Below, piece by piece: positions 26,635 through 35,276 of a stretch of 64,000 bases of DNA (its first letter is position 1; each line of letters starts with the position of its first letter). Below the pieces are notes generated by a model. It saw nothing but the letters and a program-made list of their open reading frames with translations, had not been told where the DNA came from and did not search any database. Position numbers and translations under genes: made by a program. Origin of the DNA: Bacillus sp. FJAT-50079 (GTDB lineage: Bacteria > Bacillota > Bacilli > Bacillales > Bacillaceae_C); the NCBI RefSeq assembly GCF_018343515.1, contig NZ_JAGYPD010000005.1, positions 390,918 to 454,917 on the forward strand, given 5' to 3'.

Positions 26635-27066
26635 CTAACTTTTCGGGTCTTTTACGCTGGCTGAGACAAGAACGGATCCTAATAGAACAATGATAGTTCC
26701 TATAATAAATTGCAAGTTTATAGAAGCTCCCAAAAATAAAATTTCCGTTAATATCGCCCAAAAAACATATGTATTGTTAAGCGATTGCTCTCTTGCTGCC
26801 CCGATTAAATGAATGGACGTGTAGTATAAAGAATAATTTGCGGTTCCTAAAAAACCGGCTAGTACAATGATCCATACGATATTAGAGGACGCAGCTTCAA
26901 ATGCTAGCGGATAACCATGAATGAAAGGCACAATTAAAATTCCATAGCTTAATGTGGAGGTCATCTGTCTTATATTAATCGCATAAAACGGAACAACCTC
27001 TTTTCCCTTCATTCCCCAAGCACCGACCACACCCTCAAGCCCCAAAATACAGCAGCGGTCATACAT
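26635..27066 (-). pseudogene. EamA/DMT transporter, N-terminal half missing
   Basis: The 143 residues correspond to the second EamA module only: GLEGVVGAWGMKGKEV at the entry helix, ANYSLYYTSIHLIGAAREQSLNNTYVFWAILTEILFLG and a last helix ending in LLGSVLVSASV. Family members have ten helices and about 300 residues. The sequence upstream holds no trace of the first module and no good ribosome site. I interpret it as a 5'-truncated gene. A short five-helix transporter of the small-multidrug-resistance style is possible but less likely. Confidence 0.7.
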
Positions 27067-27269
27067 ACGTATAGTTAGACAAATATTTTTTAATATACCA
27101 TATATTTTACAAAGGTGGAAATTTAGTGAAACAAGTAAACCTTCTGTAAGTTATAATATTAGAAAAGAAATCCTTTCTCGTTCCGGTTGGTCTGTAATAA
27201 AATGGCGATTTTCAATTTTATTAATAGTTGATGTTTAAGTAGAAATAGGTAAAAGGAGATGTTCAAAGA

Positions 27270-27758
27270 TTGATTGTGATTTATGATGATACATATAAAG
27301 AAGATGTTATTCAATTAGTATTGCACATACAGAATGTTGAATATGGTGTAGGAATCAGTATAGAAGAGCAACCAGACCTTTTGGATATTCAATCAAACTA
27401 TATAAATGACGGAGGAAATTTTTGGGTAGCGTTAAATGAAAACGGTAAGGTTGTAGGTTCAATCGGTTTACAGAAGAAAACGAACGAGGTTGCCATATTA
27501 AAGAAGTTTTTCGTTTATAAAGAATACCGCGGCAAAGAGTTGGGGATAGGAACAAGTTTATACAAAGCTTTGCTTGATTTTGCCAATAAACAAAGATTTT
27601 TAAAGGTGATTTTAGACACTCCCTCCAAAGCCACTAGGTCACATAGCTTTTATAAGAAGGTTGGATTTAAGGAGGTTGCTAAAGAGGATTTGACAATTAT
27701 ATATGATTATCCTGATAGAGATTCACTTATTTTTGAATTAGACCTATTGGATAATTAA
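27270..27758 (+). CDS. GNAT family N-acetyltransferase
   Basis: Acetyltransferase of 162 residues. The acetyl-CoA loop is FFVYKEYRGKELGIGTSLYKALLDFA, with the R-G-K-x-L-G-I-G form of motif A; the C-terminal SFYKKVGFKEV is motif B. Substrate unknown. Translation probably starts at TTG 27270 downstream of AAAAGGAGATG; a GTG at 27276 is an alternative. The gene stands alone, followed by the dispersed repeat at 27836. Confidence 0.88.
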   Translation: MIVIYDDTYKEDVIQLVLHIQNVEYGVGISIEEQPDLLDIQSNYINDGGNFWVALNENGKVVGSIGLQKKTNEVAILKKFFVYKEYRGKELGIGTSLYKALLDFANKQRFLKVILDTPSKATRSHSFYKKVGFKEVAKEDLTIIYDYPDRDSLIFELDLLDN

Positions 27759-27835
27759 TAAGAACAATTAAGATGAAAGGTAACTGGAACACTTAAATGA
27801 CCAACACAATAGCTTAAAACATAGGAAATATACGT

Positions 27836-27970
27836 AGAAGAAAGGCACCGGTGAGACCACGCAGTGCTCGTTTAAGGTACAAAGCCATCGCCACATCGTG
27901 CGGCAATGGCTTTGTCACCAACATCCTGTTGACCCGAGCTCAACAGCCTCACCGAGGAAAGCGAGGTATG
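27836..27970 (+). repeat. Dispersed repeat, copy A
   Basis: A 135-bp element beginning AAATATACGTAGA and ending GAAAGCGAGGTAT. A second copy in inverted orientation is at 32614-32745. Shared inner blocks include CGCAGTG, GTTTAAGG, ACATCCTGTTG, CCCGAG and CTCAACAGCC. It is locally richer in G+C than its surroundings and contains a GCCATCGCC/GGCAATGGC hairpin. Similar non-coding repeats are scattered in many Bacillus genomes. An open frame across it (27851-28126) is not a gene. Confidence 0.85.
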
Positions 27971-28097
27971 TTTCCAGAGCGAGTTATTTGCAGTTGCTAT
28001 AATTCGTATGTTGATTTGATAAAAAACTTTTGTCCCAGCTTCCATTTTTTAAAAACTATTGATCTTTATTTTGCTATTGGTAAGCTTCATTTTCTTA

Positions 28098-28943
28098 TCA
28101 AAGACGTTCTTTGCCTAACGGGATGACAAGTGGCGTGTGGGAAATAGGATCATCGATGACGATACATTTTAAGCCAAATACTTCTTCCACTAGCTGCGCC
28201 GTGACAATCTCCTTAGGATTTCCTTGCGAGATCATTCGCCCCTCTTTCATAGCAATAATATGGTTTGCATATCTAGCAGCATGATTAAGATCATGCAGGA
28301 CAGCCACTAATGTATTGCCTTGCTCATTTAAGTCAGTAAACAACTCAAGTAACTCAATTTGATGGGCGATATCAAGGTATGTCGTTGGTTCGTCTAATAG
28401 AAGCAGCGGTGTTTGCTGGGCAAGTACCATCGCAATCCAAACTCTCTGTCTTTGTCCACCCGAAAGTTCATCAACGAAACGATGTGATAAACTACTCGTA
28501 TTCGTAAGTTCCATTGCAGTCAGAACCGCTTTTTCATCTTCGTCGGTCCACTGTTTCATGAGACTCTGATAAGGATAACGTCCATGAGCGATCAAATTCG
28601 CTACTGTAATGCCATCAGGAGCCGTTGAAGATTGTGGGAGCAAACCTAATTTACGAGCAACTTCCTTAGATTTGTAAGCGGTGATTTTTTTACCATCTAA
28701 AAGCACATGTCCTTTTGACGGTTTAATCAATTTTGATAATGTGCGCAAAAGGGTTGATTTTCCACATGCATTTGGCCCTACAATCGCCGTAAAGGAGCCT
28801 GGAGGAATTTTTACAGATAGGTTTTCGGATATGACACGGTCATCGTATTTAATTGTAATATTTTCTGTCCAAAGTCGGGTGTCTATAATAGAGCTTTTCT
28901 TGCCTTGATGGGCAGCATTTAGTAATGTCATACTCCAATTCAA
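28098..28943 (-). CDS. Siderophore ABC transporter, ATP-binding protein (FecE-type)
   Basis: Cytoplasmic ATPase of up to 281 residues that powers ferric-siderophore import. Walker A is GPNACGKST, the Q-loop LGLLPQSS, signature LSGGQRQR, Walker B LLLLDEPTTYLD, and the switch His is in VLHDLNHA. It is closest in kind to YusV/FecE ATPases. The start is uncertain between TTG 28943 and ATG 28931. It is the last gene of the binding protein-permease-permease-ATPase operon, 48 bases after the second permease, so the system carries its own ATPase. Confidence 0.93.
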   Translation of the reverse strand: MNWSMTLLNAAHQGKKSSIIDTRLWTENITIKYDDRVISENLSVKIPPGSFTAIVGPNACGKSTLLRTLSKLIKPSKGHVLLDGKKITAYKSKEVARKLGLLPQSSTAPDGITVANLIAHGRYPYQSLMKQWTDEDEKAVLTAMELTNTSSLSHRFVDELSGGQRQRVWIAMVLAQQTPLLLLDEPTTYLDIAHQIELLELFTDLNEQGNTLVAVLHDLNHAARYANHIIAMKEGRMISQGNPKEIVTAQLVEEVFGLKCIVIDDPISHTPLVIPLGKERL

Positions 28944-28991
28944 CTTCTTTCAAACAGTATTTCCCCATTTACGATTACATTTGTAAATAAG

Positions 28992-30041
28992 CTAAAGTGT
29001 TGTGCGCGCCTGATGAAATAATAAATAGATGAGATAGATTCCACCTAATGATAACGTGACGACTCCAACCGGAAAAATATTTCCTGAAATTATTCTTTGA
29101 GCTAAAACATCCGCACCAAGTAATAGAAAAGCGCCCATTGCCGCTATCGGGAATAAACTCTCGGCAGATTTGGTAAGCCGTAAAGCAATCTGTGGAGCAA
29201 CAAGGGCGACAAAACTAATCGGCCCCATTACCGCCGTCGGTGCCGCAGTTAATGCAACCGCAATAAGTATAAGTAACAACTGATCTCGCCCTATTCGGAC
29301 ACCATGTGATTTGGCAGCATCATCTCCCAATTCCATTTCACGTAATGGTCTGTTCATGATCCAAGCACATATAAGCAAGAAAATAACAACGATGATGGGC
29401 AGAATTGCTTGCTCCCAATCAATCCCGTTCAATGAACCTACTCCCCATGCTGCTGCGGTTAGTGCGACTTCCGCATCACTTTTTAAAAGTAACATCGAGT
29501 TCACACTTCCTAAAACGGCCGAAATCGCGATCCCAACGATAATTAGTCGAAATCCCTGTGTCCCTTTCCTAAAAGCAAGCAAATATATAATGATTGCCGT
29601 GGCAAACCCTCCAATTAACGCCCCAGTTGCAACACCGATGTAAGAAGTCGCCCCTGAAACAAGCATGGCTACAAGTGCACCTGTGTAGGAGCCCGAGGTG
29701 AAACCTATAATGTCGGGGGAACCCAACGGATTTCGTGTTATCGATTGAAATATAGCCCCACTAACAGCTAGTCCTGCGCCGAATATGATTGCTGCTAATA
29801 TCCGTGGCAAGCGCCATTCCATGACGACGGTTCGCTTCATTCCAGACGCTTGACCAACGAAAGCCGAGAAAACTTCTTGAACACTTAATTTTAATGTGCC
29901 CGTCATTAATGCAAATATCGCTACTGCAATCGTAAGTAAAATCAGTATTGCTGTAATGATCAGGCTTTTCATATCAATGCGCAGTTTTATTGGGCCATTA
30001 ATTCGCACGTAGCGCCGGCCAAAATCAATGGGACGCATCAT
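28992..30041 (-). CDS. Siderophore ABC transporter permease (FecCD family)
   Basis: Membrane permease of about 349 residues, FecCD family. After an N-terminal cytoplasmic stretch come about nine to ten helices; landmarks are EWRLPRILAAIIFGAGLAVSGAIFQ, NPLGSPDIIGFTSG and GPISFVALVAPQIALRLT, the latter carrying the ATPase-coupling region. I chose ATG 30041 (or 30038) because GGAGGGAGGAG precedes it; the longer frame to 30074 covers this ribosome site. Pairs with the permease encoded just upstream. Confidence 0.93.
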   Translation of the reverse strand: MMRPIDFGRRYVRINGPIKLRIDMKSLIITAILILLTIAVAIFALMTGTLKLSVQEVFSAFVGQASGMKRTVVMEWRLPRILAAIIFGAGLAVSGAIFQSITRNPLGSPDIIGFTSGSYTGALVAMLVSGATSYIGVATGALIGGFATAIIIYLLAFRKGTQGFRLIIVGIAISAVLGSVNSMLLLKSDAEVALTAAAWGVGSLNGIDWEQAILPIIVVIFLLICAWIMNRPLREMELGDDAAKSHGVRIGRDQLLLILIAVALTAAPTAVMGPISFVALVAPQIALRLTKSAESLFPIAAMGAFLLLGADVLAQRIISGNIFPVGVVTLSLGGIYLIYLLFHQARTTL

Positions 30042-30086
30042 CTGCTCCTCCCTCCTTTCAAACCGGGGCCACACAGCTTGTTCCGA

Positions 30087-31103
30087 TCACAATCCGCTTA
30101 CTTTTCTTCTTCGAACGAGAATTAATAATATCGGAGCACCAATTAACCCTGTAATGATTCCAACTGGAACTTCAGTTGGAGCCAAAACAACTCTACCAAT
30201 TATATCAGAAAGGATAAGTAAAATTGGTGCTGCGACAAGTGAATATAGAAAAATCCACGGTTGGTCCGGACCTATGAACCATCGTACACAATGGGGCACC
30301 ATTAATCCGATAAAACCAATTGGTCCCGCTAATGCAGTGCCGCCGCCAGCTAATAAAGTGATTGAAAGTAAACTGATCGTTCGGGTCGTTCCCACGTTTA
30401 CTCCTAAGGATGATGCACGGTCATCGCCATAAGCAATCGCATTTAACGCTGGTGCTGCGACGAAAGCTAGGAGTGCACCAACAACAAGAATCGGCAATAC
30501 AGACCAAAGATCGTCCAAACTTCTTCTTGCCAAAGTACCAACATTCCAATTTAACATCCGCGTAAAAGCGCCGCTATTCATTAATGTTAAGGCCGTCGTA
30601 ATCCCGCTAAGAGCGGCTCCTAAAGCAACTCCAGCAAGTGTAATTTGAACAGGTGTTGGTGTTTTCTTGCCAGCACCTCCGCTAATAACATATACTGCAA
30701 TGGTTGCAACAAATGCCCCCAATAGAGCAAACCATACATAACCGGACATAGTTGTAACGGAAAATATCCCAACAGCCAATGCAACAGCAAAAGCAGCCCC
30801 AGCATTCACTCCAAGAATGCCAGGGTCTGCCAAAGGGTTCCGCGTTAATGCTTGGATTAACGCACCAGCTAGTCCAAATGCAGGACCGACTGCAAGTGCA
30901 ATCAATGTACGCGGAATACGTGAATTTTGAATAATCGTATCATCATAGCTATTTGTTGGAGCAAACAGTGCATCCCAAACAACTCCAATTGGAAGTGGTT
31001 TAGCACCAATCATAAGACTTAGTAATACTGCAGCAGACAACAAAATAAGCAATACAAGGAAGCCGATCATACGTTGCAGCCTTACAGAAGTAATGATATT
31101 CAT
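30087..31103 (-). CDS. Siderophore ABC transporter permease (FecCD family)
   Basis: First permease of the pair, about 338 residues. Landmarks are NSRIPRTLIALAVGPAFGLAGALIQALTRNPLADPGILGVNAGAA and GPIGFIGLMVPHCVRWFIGPD, with the usual FecCD helix pattern. ATG 31103 follows ATAGGAGAAAT; a GTG at 31148 would overlap the stop of the binding-protein gene as GTGA, but lacks a ribosome site. Forms a heterodimeric channel with the next permease. Confidence 0.93.
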   Translation of the reverse strand: MNIITSVRLQRMIGFLVLLILLSAAVLLSLMIGAKPLPIGVVWDALFAPTNSYDDTIIQNSRIPRTLIALAVGPAFGLAGALIQALTRNPLADPGILGVNAGAAFAVALAVGIFSVTTMSGYVWFALLGAFVATIAVYVISGGAGKKTPTPVQITLAGVALGAALSGITTALTLMNSGAFTRMLNWNVGTLARRSLDDLWSVLPILVVGALLAFVAAPALNAIAYGDDRASSLGVNVGTTRTISLLSITLLAGGGTALAGPIGFIGLMVPHCVRWFIGPDQPWIFLYSLVAAPILLILSDIIGRVVLAPTEVPVGIITGLIGAPILLILVRRRKVSGL

Positions 31104-31144
31104 ATTTCTCCTATTCTTTGACCGCTTCCCCACTGTCAAATTGT

Positions 31145-32149
31145 TCACTTCCCGTTTTCTAATACTTCTTTAAACTGAGGTGTTAAGTTTTCGATCGTCC
31201 ATAGTAATGCCGGAACTGTTCCCATTGAAAATGCATTTGCCGTGTTAGCATCAAGTATGATCGATCTGCCATCTACAACGGAAGGGATCTTTTGAAACAG
31301 TTCATTATTTGTAATTTCACTAGGATCCACCCAAATTGGCATAATAACCGTAAGATCAGCATCCAATAGTTCTAATTGTTCATCGGCAACTTTAATATAA
31401 AAGTTTCCTTCATCAAGTGCTTCAATTTCATCCTTCGTCTTAAAGCCTAGGCTCGTAGCAAAATCAATACGCGCATCGCCCTCTACATATGCACCAAATC
31501 CATTTGCATCATACGCACCGACAACAATGGTTTTGTCAGCAAACTCAGGATTTTCATTGGCTGCTTTTTCAAATGCCGCGTCAACTTCTTTCAGCAGTTT
31601 CTCTCCTTCTTCAACTTTACCAATTGCTTTTGCAATCATTCGGACTTGATCTTCCATCGAAGTGATATAGTTTTCCCCGCCTTCAGGAACGCCAACCGTT
31701 GTCGTAATTTCCGATAGTCGTTTATAGCGTTCTTCGTCACCTGAAGACTTCACATCAAGAATAAGATCTGGTTCAAGCGCAGCAATTTGCTCATAATCCA
31801 ACTCCATTGTGCCGATAATCGTTGGTGAATTCTCATACGCGCCTTCTAACCATGGTCCAACACCATCTCCGCCGAGCGCAAGCCAGTCACTTGCTCCAAC
31901 GGGCTCCACACCAAGACTTAATGCAGTCTCCGCATCTCCCCAACCAAGTGCAACAATCCGCTTAGGCTGCTCCGTAATCTTCACCTCTCCAAATTTTGTA
32001 TCGATTACGACCGCAGTATCCTCAACACCTGTTTTATCTGTTTTATCCGTTTCCTCCTTTTGAGTAGACGAGCAACCCGCAAGCGCAAACAAGATAAGTA
32101 TAAACAATGACAATCCTATTAGTTTTGAAAATCCAAAATATTTCTTCAA
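31145..32149 (-). CDS. Ferric-siderophore-binding lipoprotein
   Basis: Substrate-binding protein of 334 residues, PeripBP_2 (FecB/FhuD class). A signal peptide ends in the lipobox ALAGC (near residue 25), so it is anchored outside the membrane. The binding fold begins with PKRIVALGWGDAETALSLGVEPVGASDW and includes YEQIAALEPDLILDVKSSG. The class resembles YfiY of B. subtilis, which recognises hydroxamate siderophores, but the ligand here is inferred. Translation starts at TTG after AGGAG. First gene of the operon, preceded by a Fur box. Confidence 0.93.
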   Translation of the reverse strand: MKKYFGFSKLIGLSLFILILFALAGCSSTQKEETDKTDKTGVEDTAVVIDTKFGEVKITEQPKRIVALGWGDAETALSLGVEPVGASDWLALGGDGVGPWLEGAYENSPTIIGTMELDYEQIAALEPDLILDVKSSGDEERYKRLSEITTTVGVPEGGENYITSMEDQVRMIAKAIGKVEEGEKLLKEVDAAFEKAANENPEFADKTIVVGAYDANGFGAYVEGDARIDFATSLGFKTKDEIEALDEGNFYIKVADEQLELLDADLTVIMPIWVDPSEITNNELFQKIPSVVDGRSIILDANTANAFSMGTVPALLWTIENLTPQFKEVLENGK

Positions 32150-32182
32150 GTCTTCTTTCTCCTTTTATATGTATATTCTAAA

Positions 32183-32197
32183 TGAGGATGATTCTCA
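32183..32197 (-). promoter_or_regulatory. Fur box of the siderophore operon
   Basis: Read on the minus strand, TGAGAATCATCCTCA matches the Bacillus 7-1-7 Fur consensus TGATAAT-N-ATTATCA at 11 of 14 defined positions, and flanking bases extend the similarity. It lies about 35 bases upstream of the binding-protein start, over the expected promoter. Iron repression by Fur is therefore likely. Confidence 0.85.
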
Positions 32198-32449
32198 ATA
32201 TCATATTTAATATAGTTCACAAGTATTCGTTTGTCAATTGAAATTATAAGCGGAAGGTTATTTATAAAAAGATGCTAAAACTTATTCTTTTCTCTGCAAG
32301 AATGGATACAAAATATTCCCGCTTCGATTACGTCTAATTGTAGCGTGAAGAATACGACTTCTATATCACGGCTTTTTGTCATATTAACGAATAAATTGAT
32401 TGGTAACTCCATATGAAAGCAATTGTCAAGTATATTTTTTTGATTTTCA

Positions 32450-32560
32450 TGAAGAATTAATTGCTAAACATGTGAGAAGGCATAGCATAATAAAAGTATT
32501 TAATATAGGTGCAAAATCAATTGTATTCGAGTAAGGGTTGAAGAAAACTGGTACAAAAAA
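32450..32560 (-). pseudogene. Fragment of the 106-residue membrane protein family (middle part)
   Basis: Bases 32459-32545 align with 16624-16720 of the intact gene: TTGCTAAACA, AGCAT, AAAGTATTTAA, ATAGG, GCAAA, ATTCGA, TAAGG and TTGAAGAAA recur in order. The frame is interrupted and the N-terminal codons are missing. It is a decayed copy lying between the siderophore operon and the repeat at 32614. Confidence 0.78.
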
Positions 32561-32613
32561 TTTTATCAACTCAACATACGAACACTAGCAATTGCTTTAA
32601 ACTCTCCTTTAAT

Positions 32614-32745
32614 ATACTTCGCTTTCCGCGAGCGGCTGTTGAGCCTCGGGCCAACAGGATGTGGTGAATTTAGGCTGCGTTCCTTAAACAAACACTGCGA
32701 GGTCGTAGCGTTACCTCTCTTCCCACAGGGGGTCTACGTATATTT
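32614..32745 (-). repeat. Dispersed repeat, copy B (inverted relative to copy A)
   Basis: A 132-bp element; its minus strand begins AAATATACGTAGA and ends GAAAGCGAAGTAT, like copy A. The two copies face each other across the siderophore operon. Between 32246 and 32890 I see no gene other than this element and the fragment before it. Confidence 0.85.
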
Positions 32746-32890
32746 ACTACGTTAAGGTATTGCATTAGAATTGATCGCTTTAGTTACGTCCTAGTCTCCT
32801 TCCTGTATTGAGCCCTAATACAGTTGGAATTTTTCGAATATCACTCAACCACTAATCCTTCTCTTGTTAAGCTTTTGGAGATAAAACTTT

Positions 32891-33511
32891 CTAGCCACTA
32901 ATTAGTTCAAATACTCTTTCATATGCGTCATAAATTTCGTCTGCTTCTTTTTGCATGTTGAACACGTCCTTATACTTGATTACAAGTAAATCCATTTCAT
33001 AAAAAGCAATTAGTATTTTCACCAACGATTTTGGTATTGCTTCCCAAGAGGTTATTTCACCATGGATCTTTGTCAGTTCCTCAAATATTTTTTCAAACTG
33101 CTCTTGATCCATCCCTTTTCCCTGTCTCATTTGAACAAAAAAACCATTATTTTCATCGATAAATTTTATCAGATCTAGAGTGATATCATCCTGACAGTGA
33201 TTCGGCTCACTAGAAAGACAGTGCTCTCTCAACTTATAGATCTGATGCACAGCATCACTTATCCGTTTGGCTTCTTCCCCCGAATAATTTAATGAAAACT
33301 GATACAGTTCAGCATAGATTTCAATGATTGGATGAACTGCTTTATTTGGTATTCCACCCTTTTGTTCCCACAGTCTAATAAGCTCTGTAAAAGTATGGAT
33401 GAACTTTTCATATTCTTCTCGGTCCAAACCATTGCCCATACGTAACTCAACAAGCAATTCTATTTCGGACTCGACGAATATTTCTAGTAAAGATGATTGG
33501 TTAATTTTCAA
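32891..33511 (-). CDS. Hypothetical protein with internal duplication
   Basis: Soluble, acidic, helical protein of 206 residues without a recognised domain. The two halves are related: residues about 17-75 (ELLVELRMGNGLDREEYEKF) align with about 122-185 (GFFVQMRQGKGMDQEQFEKI), including the following helix and the PNKAVHPIIEIYAELY/PKSLVKILIAFYEMD pair. So it arose by tandem duplication of a unit of roughly 100 residues. TTG start five bases after AGGAG. It lies 20 bases after the CueP-like lipoprotein gene and is probably co-transcribed with it. Confidence 0.7.
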   Translation of the reverse strand: MKINQSSLLEIFVESEIELLVELRMGNGLDREEYEKFIHTFTELIRLWEQKGGIPNKAVHPIIEIYAELYQFSLNYSGEEAKRISDAVHQIYKLREHCLSSEPNHCQDDITLDLIKFIDENNGFFVQMRQGKGMDQEQFEKIFEELTKIHGEITSWEAIPKSLVKILIAFYEMDLLVIKYKDVFNMQKEADEIYDAYERVFELISG

Positions 33512-33531
33512 TCACACTCCTCTTTCCTGCC

Positions 33532-34059
33532 CTATATTAACTGCATTGTCGTTACACACGTATTATCGCCTTCAAAGGTTGAAATTTCAGATACTGCCGT
33601 TTTTCCATCATGCTTAATTTTCACTTGAAATGTTTGATCTCGCGGAAGCCATAAATCAATAAATCCGTTTTCCAATGACTTCATCGTTTCATCGACAACG
33701 ATATTGCCTTCTTCATCCTGAATATAGACATGGAATTCCTTTTCGACTAATTCTCCTTGGCAACCTGTCAAATTATGGATTGCACAAGGATGTGTTTCCT
33801 TTTCAAACGGTGCAATTGAAACAAAAAATTCTTCTTCTGGAAGGTCAAATGAAGTCTTTTTACCTTTATCAGTTACAATCAGTTCAGCTGATGTGATCGA
33901 TGCAGTGACATTGTCAAAACTGCCAACACTATAATCATGAACTAATTCCTTTATATCCTGTACAGCTTTTTCATTTGGTGTACTACTATTACTACAAGCC
34001 GCCAACATGATAGCCAGCAATAAACCTGAAAACGCAAGCAAACCTTTTTTCATCATCAT
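33532..34059 (-). CDS. cueP: CueP family copper-binding lipoprotein
   Basis: Lipoprotein of about 175 residues; the signal peptide ends in the lipobox MLAAC. The mature part shows the CueP pattern: HPCAIHNLTGCQGEL near residue 92 and a C-terminal DNTCVTTMQL, giving the conserved cysteines that bind copper in Salmonella CueP. In that organism the protein stores or delivers copper in the periplasm; here it would act at the outer membrane face. The ribosome site AGGAG favours the second or third of three consecutive ATG codons. No copper regulator or exporter is seen next to it. Confidence 0.87.
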   Translation of the reverse strand: MMMKKGLLAFSGLLLAIMLAACSNSSTPNEKAVQDIKELVHDYSVGSFDNVTASITSAELIVTDKGKKTSFDLPEEEFFVSIAPFEKETHPCAIHNLTGCQGELVEKEFHVYIQDEEGNIVVDETMKSLENGFIDLWLPRDQTFQVKIKHDGKTAVSEISTFEGDNTCVTTMQLI

Positions 34060-34312
34060 TCACTCCTGTTTTGCTTTCATATTGAGAGAGTTCACTCTGT
34101 GAATATTTTAACATATTCAAATAACATTAAAACTTGTTTTCATTTCTTTTGAAAAATTCATCGTATGTACACACATTTCCCAACTAACGTAATCGTGTTT
34201 TACTCCTAGCTGTATTTACGTTTTTTATCTTTCATACTTTACAATCGATCTCATTCGAAACTTTGAATATTTCGCATAATCCCCTCATTGAAAAGAATTA
34301 AGTGCAAACGGC

Positions 34313-34376
34313 TTATATTTAACCAAATGGTTGAATATAAAAATCATCCCTGATATATTTAACTACATGGTTAACC
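34313..34376. promoter_or_regulatory. Two ArsR-type operators over the arsR start
   Basis: Operator 1: TTATATTTAACCA (34313-34325) and TGGTTGAATATAA (34328-34340), a 13-bp inverted repeat with one mismatch. Operator 2: centred at 34366.5 with AACTA-CA-TGGTT and flanking TT/AA, overlapping the ATG at 34367. Centres are 40 bases apart, about four helical turns. Sites of this shape (TTTAACCA...TGGTTAAA) are usual for SdpR-like ArsR repressors. Confidence 0.82.
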
Positions 34377-34708
34377 ATAATAATGATCATTTAAACAAAA
34401 TTTTTCATGCTTTAGCTGATTCAACTAGAAGAGAAATAGTCCATATGTTAGCTCAAAAAGAAAGGACCGTTTCTGAATTAGCAGAGCCTTTTGATATGTC
34501 TCTTGCTGGGATTTCAAAGCATATTAAAGTTCTTGAGAGAGCAAATTTAGTGGATAGGAGTGTAAATGGAAGAACTCACATATGTCGCTTAAATGCTGAA
34601 TCATTATCTCAAGCTACTAAATGGCTCCATTTTTATGAGAAATTTTGGAGCAATCGTTTTGATCTTCTGGAAAGTGAGCTATTAAAAGCTGAAAAGAAAG
34701 AACACTAA
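34367..34708 (+). CDS. ArsR/SdpR-type transcriptional repressor
   Basis: Winged-helix regulator of about 113 residues. FHALADSTRREIVHMLAQKERTVSELAEPFDMSLAGISKHIKVLERANLV is the HTH_20-type DNA-binding core. Metal-binding cysteines of the classical ArsR group are absent, so it probably acts as an autorepressor, like SdpR, of the small operon it heads. I prefer ATG 34367 (MVNHNNDHLNK) to a TTG at 34331; neither has a clear ribosome site. The start codon lies inside operator 2, which suits tight autoregulation. Confidence 0.88.
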   Translation: MVNHNNDHLNKIFHALADSTRREIVHMLAQKERTVSELAEPFDMSLAGISKHIKVLERANLVDRSVNGRTHICRLNAESLSQATKWLHFYEKFWSNRFDLLESELLKAEKKEH

Positions 34709-34730
34709 AGCCATTGGAAGGAGTATTTTT

Positions 34731-35228
34731 ATGAACAACATCTCAACGACAACATTAAAAATGATAAGAGAATTTAATGTAAAACGTGAAAGGGTTTTTG
34801 ACGCATGGTTGAATCCCTTAATGATGAAAAAGTGGTTTTTTACATTAGAAGGAACGAACAAGGTTGCACAGAATGACCCCAGAGTAGGTGGAACTTGGGA
34901 GATCGTGGATCATAGAGAGGGAAAAGACTATCGGGCAGTTGGAGAGTATCTTGAAATTGATCCTCCGAAAAAAATCGTGTTCACGTTTAAGATGCCACAA
35001 TTTAGCGAACTAGAAGATACAATTACAGTTGAACTCAAAGAAATCGAGCAAGGCTGTGAGATGACGTTCACGCAAGTAATCCATGTTGTTCATGAAGAGA
35101 ATTGGACAGACACTGATATCGAAAAAGCCCATGGCGAATGGCATGATAGCACTGAACACGGCTGGAATTTAATGTTTATGGGATTAAAGGAATTAGTTGA
35201 AACAGGGAAAATTAGCTATAAAGGTTAA
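34731..35228 (+). CDS. SRPBCC (AHSA1-like) domain protein
   Basis: Protein of 165 residues with the hydrophobic-cavity START-like fold of the AHSA1/CalC group: REFNVKRERVFDAWLNPLMMKKWF at the N-terminus, GGTWEIVDHREGKDYRAVGEYLEIDPPKKIVFTF in the middle, and a long C-terminal helix (GWNLMFMGLKELVE). Genes of this family regularly follow SdpR-like regulators. Ligand unknown. GGAGT precedes ATG; 22 bases separate it from arsR. Confidence 0.9.
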   Translation: MNNISTTTLKMIREFNVKRERVFDAWLNPLMMKKWFFTLEGTNKVAQNDPRVGGTWEIVDHREGKDYRAVGEYLEIDPPKKIVFTFKMPQFSELEDTITVELKEIEQGCEMTFTQVIHVVHEENWTDTDIEKAHGEWHDSTEHGWNLMFMGLKELVETGKISYKG

Positions 35229-35276
35229 GTTTCAAGAAATAACAACGAAATTTTTAAAATGAAAGGGTAGTTATAT

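Noticed and set aside
27851-28126. 91-codon plus-strand frame
   Set aside because: It runs through the dispersed repeat into the end of the ATPase gene and lacks a ribosome site and any recognisable domain.
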